Shown here one piece after another: positions 61,466-64,000 of a stretch of DNA of 64,000 nucleotides. This DNA is from a virus: IMG/VR virus record IMGVR_UViG_3300027791_000015, positions 1 to 64,000 of that record, one strand, 5' to 3'. The notes under the pieces are model-generated. The model had not been told where the DNA came from and searched no databases. It was given only the letters and a program-made list of their open reading frames with translations. Every line of letters begins with the position of its first letter. Positions within the stretch are counted from its first letter, which is position 1. The position numbers and the translations under genes were made by a program.

Positions 61466-64000
61466 GTGTCACAAAATACTAAAATATCAAATCTTACCGA
61501 GCTTACAGACCCATCCAGTACGGATTTTATCCCTATTGTAGATACTGTAAATAAAGAGACCAAGAAAATCTCTTACAATAGTCTTACAAGTGGCTTTTAT
61601 TCGGAATCTAGTGATATCTTGCCAGACAGTGACATAACTTATGATATTGGCAGCCCCGATAAAAGATTTAGAGATTTGTATCTTAGTGAAAACTCTATAT
61701 TTTTAGGGGACTCTACAATTTCTTTTTCTGGTGGACCGTCAGGTGGTTTATTTGTCAGTGGTTCAGGCGGAAATGACAGGTTAATTAACGACAAAGAAAC
61801 TGGTCAGTTTTTAAGTAATGGTGGAAGTGGTAATTTTACTGAAGCTTTTATTCAAAGCTCGTTAGACATAGGTAGGTATATTTTCTTAGGTGATGAACTT
61901 AATGAAAGTAAAATACAAATGAAGGGTATGGGTCCTGTTAAGTATGAATTTACTGCGGGTGCTAATGGATTTAAATTTACAGATGAAGATTATGATATTG
62001 ATCTTATAAATATCCCTCACCCATTTATCAATAGCGACGGATCACGGAATGTTATTACGCTTGATTCTACTAGGGTGCAGGGAAACTTTTTAGCAACTGG
62101 AGGAATGTACCACAGTGACAGCATCACTGGCCCACAGTATGGATTTGGAGGAGGCTCAGACCTTCACCTTAAAACAAGTGGAGTTAGTAGATTAGCCGTT
62201 ACAAAGGAGAGTGGTAATGTTGGTATAGGAACTACTTCTCCAGATGCAAGATTACACGTAGATGGCCACTTTAAATTAAATATATCATCTGCAAATCGTA
62301 CACCAGGAAAAAGTGTGGCTTTAATTAAAAGCGATAATGGAACTGCAGCTAATTTAAGAGTCGAAGGGCCAATTGCAGCAACACACGATCTATTTAAAAA
62401 CAGTGGGGCAGATAATGGTTTTGCAGATAACTCAAATCACTTTCATACGGTACAGAAAATTAATCGCATTACCCAACAAGTTGGCGCAGGCAAACCAAAC
62501 GAAAGAGTTCAAGAACAATATTATGCGATTGCAAACAATAATCTTAAAAATAATAAAGCTGCATTTTGGAATTGGCATAGGGTTTCAAGGAGTGTCGCTT
62601 CTGCAAGTGTTAGTTTAACCAACCTAGTAGGATGGAACGTTTCGGCTATTCAAGATACCGATAATCGTTCATCAAATTCTGAAGCTTCGTTTCCCGCAGG
62701 AGGGGCGGAAGCCGCAGTACTTACTTTTGACAGCGAATCAAATAGGTCAGCAGTTTTATCTAATGGAGATCTTTTGCAAGTTACTATTTCAATAGATTTT
62801 GAAGGCGCGATTGTTGCGGCAACACTTTATGCCGAAGTTACTGCTGTAGATGCGGAACAAGCTACCGTAGTTCTTTATGGTGGCAATTATAAATCGATTG
62901 GTCAAGTTCCAGATGGTAATGATCAAATCGCACTAACCAGCGGATTTACTATAAATAAAATTGACGTAAATCAATATATGGGTCTCTCAGACGGGACTGT
63001 TACTGTGTTAACCGACAATACAAGAGCGACCGAAACCGATACATTCTCTCTTTCTTTTTCAAGCGCTCATAGCCTTGAATTAAATGATGTTATTACGGTC
63101 ATAACTGACGGCGACTCCTCTCACGGATTTAAAGATGCTGAAGTGGCGTTTGTAAAAGAGGTTACAAGCACTACTGAAGCAAAATTCGTTTACGGAAGAG
63201 TGTTTGATCCAGCGCCCGCCTCTGCTCGAAACAATGTTACTGGTAGCTCATTTGTTGGTATATTAAGAGGCACCCTTGATGGTCTTCACAGATTTACTGC
63301 AGGTGATCAATTAATGCATTTTAATGCAGATAACCAAGGGCGATACAAAAGTTATCAAATAGGACCAGGCTCTGAGGTCGGTGCAGACTGTATTGCAATC
63401 GGTAAGAACGTTTATAATAAAGACGCTTCGACTATTAAGATCGGTTACGATAATAATATGTTGAACATTGATTCTGCTGGAATTGATGTTGCAGGAACAA
63501 TTAATGCTACTGGAACAATTACTGCTGATGGAGATGTAAAGTTAAGCGATTTTACTTCAACGTCTCGTTCTACAGATGTTTCGGCTTTAGATCCCATACA
63601 GAACAACCAGCCAGCGTCCGATGATACGGTAGCTAACTTATCCGTTGATTCATCGGGCAACGTTGTTAGAGGATCACAAGAAGCAACTTGGACTTTCAGT
63701 CGTGACCAGCTTAACGCATTAACAACTGCTAAAGTAAATTTGTTATCTTCTCCAGGTGCTGGAAAGTGCATTGTAGTTGAAGAAAGTAACTGGCTTATAG
63801 AAGTAGACCTCACAAAAGCAGCACAATCAACTCCAGTTTCTCTTGCATGCGAGATAGTGAATGGGCAGACCCAATACAAAGTAGCAACGCAAATTACTGC
63901 CGCCAACCTAACTCTAATAGCAGGACACATAAAGACTGCTAACACTGATGCATTTGGAATGTATTCTAGAGATGTTCCAGAACTGGATAGAATTTCCAAG
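61466..64000 (+). CDS. Long tail fibre protein, 5' part (runs off window)
   Basis: GTG at 61466 opens a frame with no stop to the last base (845 codons, incomplete). It has the same N-terminal anchor module as the three LRR proteins (TKISNLTELTDPSSTDFIPI then VDTVNKETKKISYNSL). It then has classic fibre sequence: YDIGSPDKRFRDLYLSENSI (the 'DIGSP..RF.DLYLS' motif) and NVGIGTTSPDARLHVDGHFK, the 'GNVGIGTTSP...LHV' motif typical of phage tail fibres. Further stretches are beta-rich and repeat 'ITADGDVKLSDF'-type units. It is thus a conventional fibre mounted by the same adaptor as the LRR fibres. Confidence 0.78.
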   Translation, partial: MSQNTKISNLTELTDPSSTDFIPIVDTVNKETKKISYNSLTSGFYSESSDILPDSDITYDIGSPDKRFRDLYLSENSIFLGDSTISFSGGPSGGLFVSGSGGNDRLINDKETGQFLSNGGSGNFTEAFIQSSLDIGRYIFLGDELNESKIQMKGMGPVKYEFTAGANGFKFTDEDYDIDLINIPHPFINSDGSRNVITLDSTRVQGNFLATGGMYHSDSITGPQYGFGGGSDLHLKTSGVSRLAVTKESGNVGIGTTSPDARLHVDGHFKLNISSANRTPGKSVALIKSDNGTAANLRVEGPIAATHDLFKNSGADNGFADNSNHFHTVQKINRITQQVGAGKPNERVQEQYYAIANNNLKNNKAAFWNWHRVSRSVASASVSLTNLVGWNVSAIQDTDNRSSNSEASFPAGGAEAAVLTFDSESNRSAVLSNGDLLQVTISIDFEGAIVAATLYAEVTAVDAEQATVVLYGGNYKSIGQVPDGNDQIALTSGFTINKIDVNQYMGLSDGTVTVLTDNTRATETDTFSLSFSSAHSLELNDVITVITDGDSSHGFKDAEVAFVKEVTSTTEAKFVYGRVFDPAPASARNNVTGSSFVGILRGTLDGLHRFTAGDQLMHFNADNQGRYKSYQIGPGSEVGADCIAIGKNVYNKDASTIKIGYDNNMLNIDSAGIDVAGTINATGTITADGDVKLSDFTSTSRSTDVSALDPIQNNQPASDDTVANLSVDSSGNVVRGSQEATWTFSRDQLNALTTAKVNLLSSPGAGKCIVVEESNWLIEVDLTKAAQSTPVSLACEIVNGQTQYKVATQITAANLTLIAGHIKTANTDAFGMYSRDVPELDRISK

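Overview
The window is a piece of an A+T-rich tailed double-stranded DNA phage (Caudoviricetes). It carries portal, prohead protease with fused scaffold, major capsid protein, neck and tail genes and a 2073-residue tape measure. No tail sheath, terminase, tRNA, integrase or CRISPR array was seen, so sipho- versus myovirus morphology stays open, although the tape measure implies a very long tail. Most starts have no Shine-Dalgarno sequence and sit behind A/T-only leaders. Together with the BspA-type leucine-rich repeats, this is compatible with a Bacteroidota host, but the host is not proven.

Layout. (1) 1-10431, plus strand: accessory and replication genes. These are the 3' end of a sigma-factor-like gene, a glycosyltransferase, dUTPase, an FmdB-like small protein, a single-stranded DNA-binding protein ending in DEDLPF, a GT4 plus GT9 glycosyltransferase pair, several tiny genes, a heptose-phosphate adenylyltransferase-like enzyme and a truncated second adenylyltransferase. 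(2) 10428-24391, minus strand: four large tail-tip or fibre proteins, two of which end in long LRR_5 arrays. (3) 24464-33706, plus strand: a four-gene island with a 2406-residue von Willebrand A-domain protein. (4) 33714-57271, minus strand: the morphogenesis cluster, transcribed from portal through protease/scaffold, decoration protein, capsid, neck, tail tube and tape measure to tail-tip genes. (5) 57465-64000, plus strand: a fibre cassette of three LRR proteins and one long classical tail fibre that runs off the window. All four share one N-terminal anchor-like segment.

The strongest unexpected signal is a repeated two-box promoter, TTTC(A/T)C, then exactly 16 bases, then TGTAA(T/C)A. It lies just upstream of at least a dozen structural genes on both strands and upstream of the SSB gene. 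In several cases the predicted transcription start falls on the A of the ATG, so the mRNA would be leaderless. In three cases the upstream box abuts a TAA stop codon and in a fourth a TGA. One copy lies inside the protease gene, directly before an in-frame ATG that would express the scaffold separately. A sigma-70-type promoter (TTGAAA-N17-TATAAT) occurs in the accessory region, suggesting early and late promoter classes. The partial sigma-like gene at the left edge is a candidate, but untested, reader of the late class.

The second theme is adhesin diversification. Five LRR_5 proteins lie at the two flanks of the structural block and share near-identical DNA segments. One carries seven beta-propeller-like repeats before its LRRs. 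The 3' end of the largest LRR gene meets a truncated adenylyltransferase gene, as expected for an insertion or rearrangement scar.
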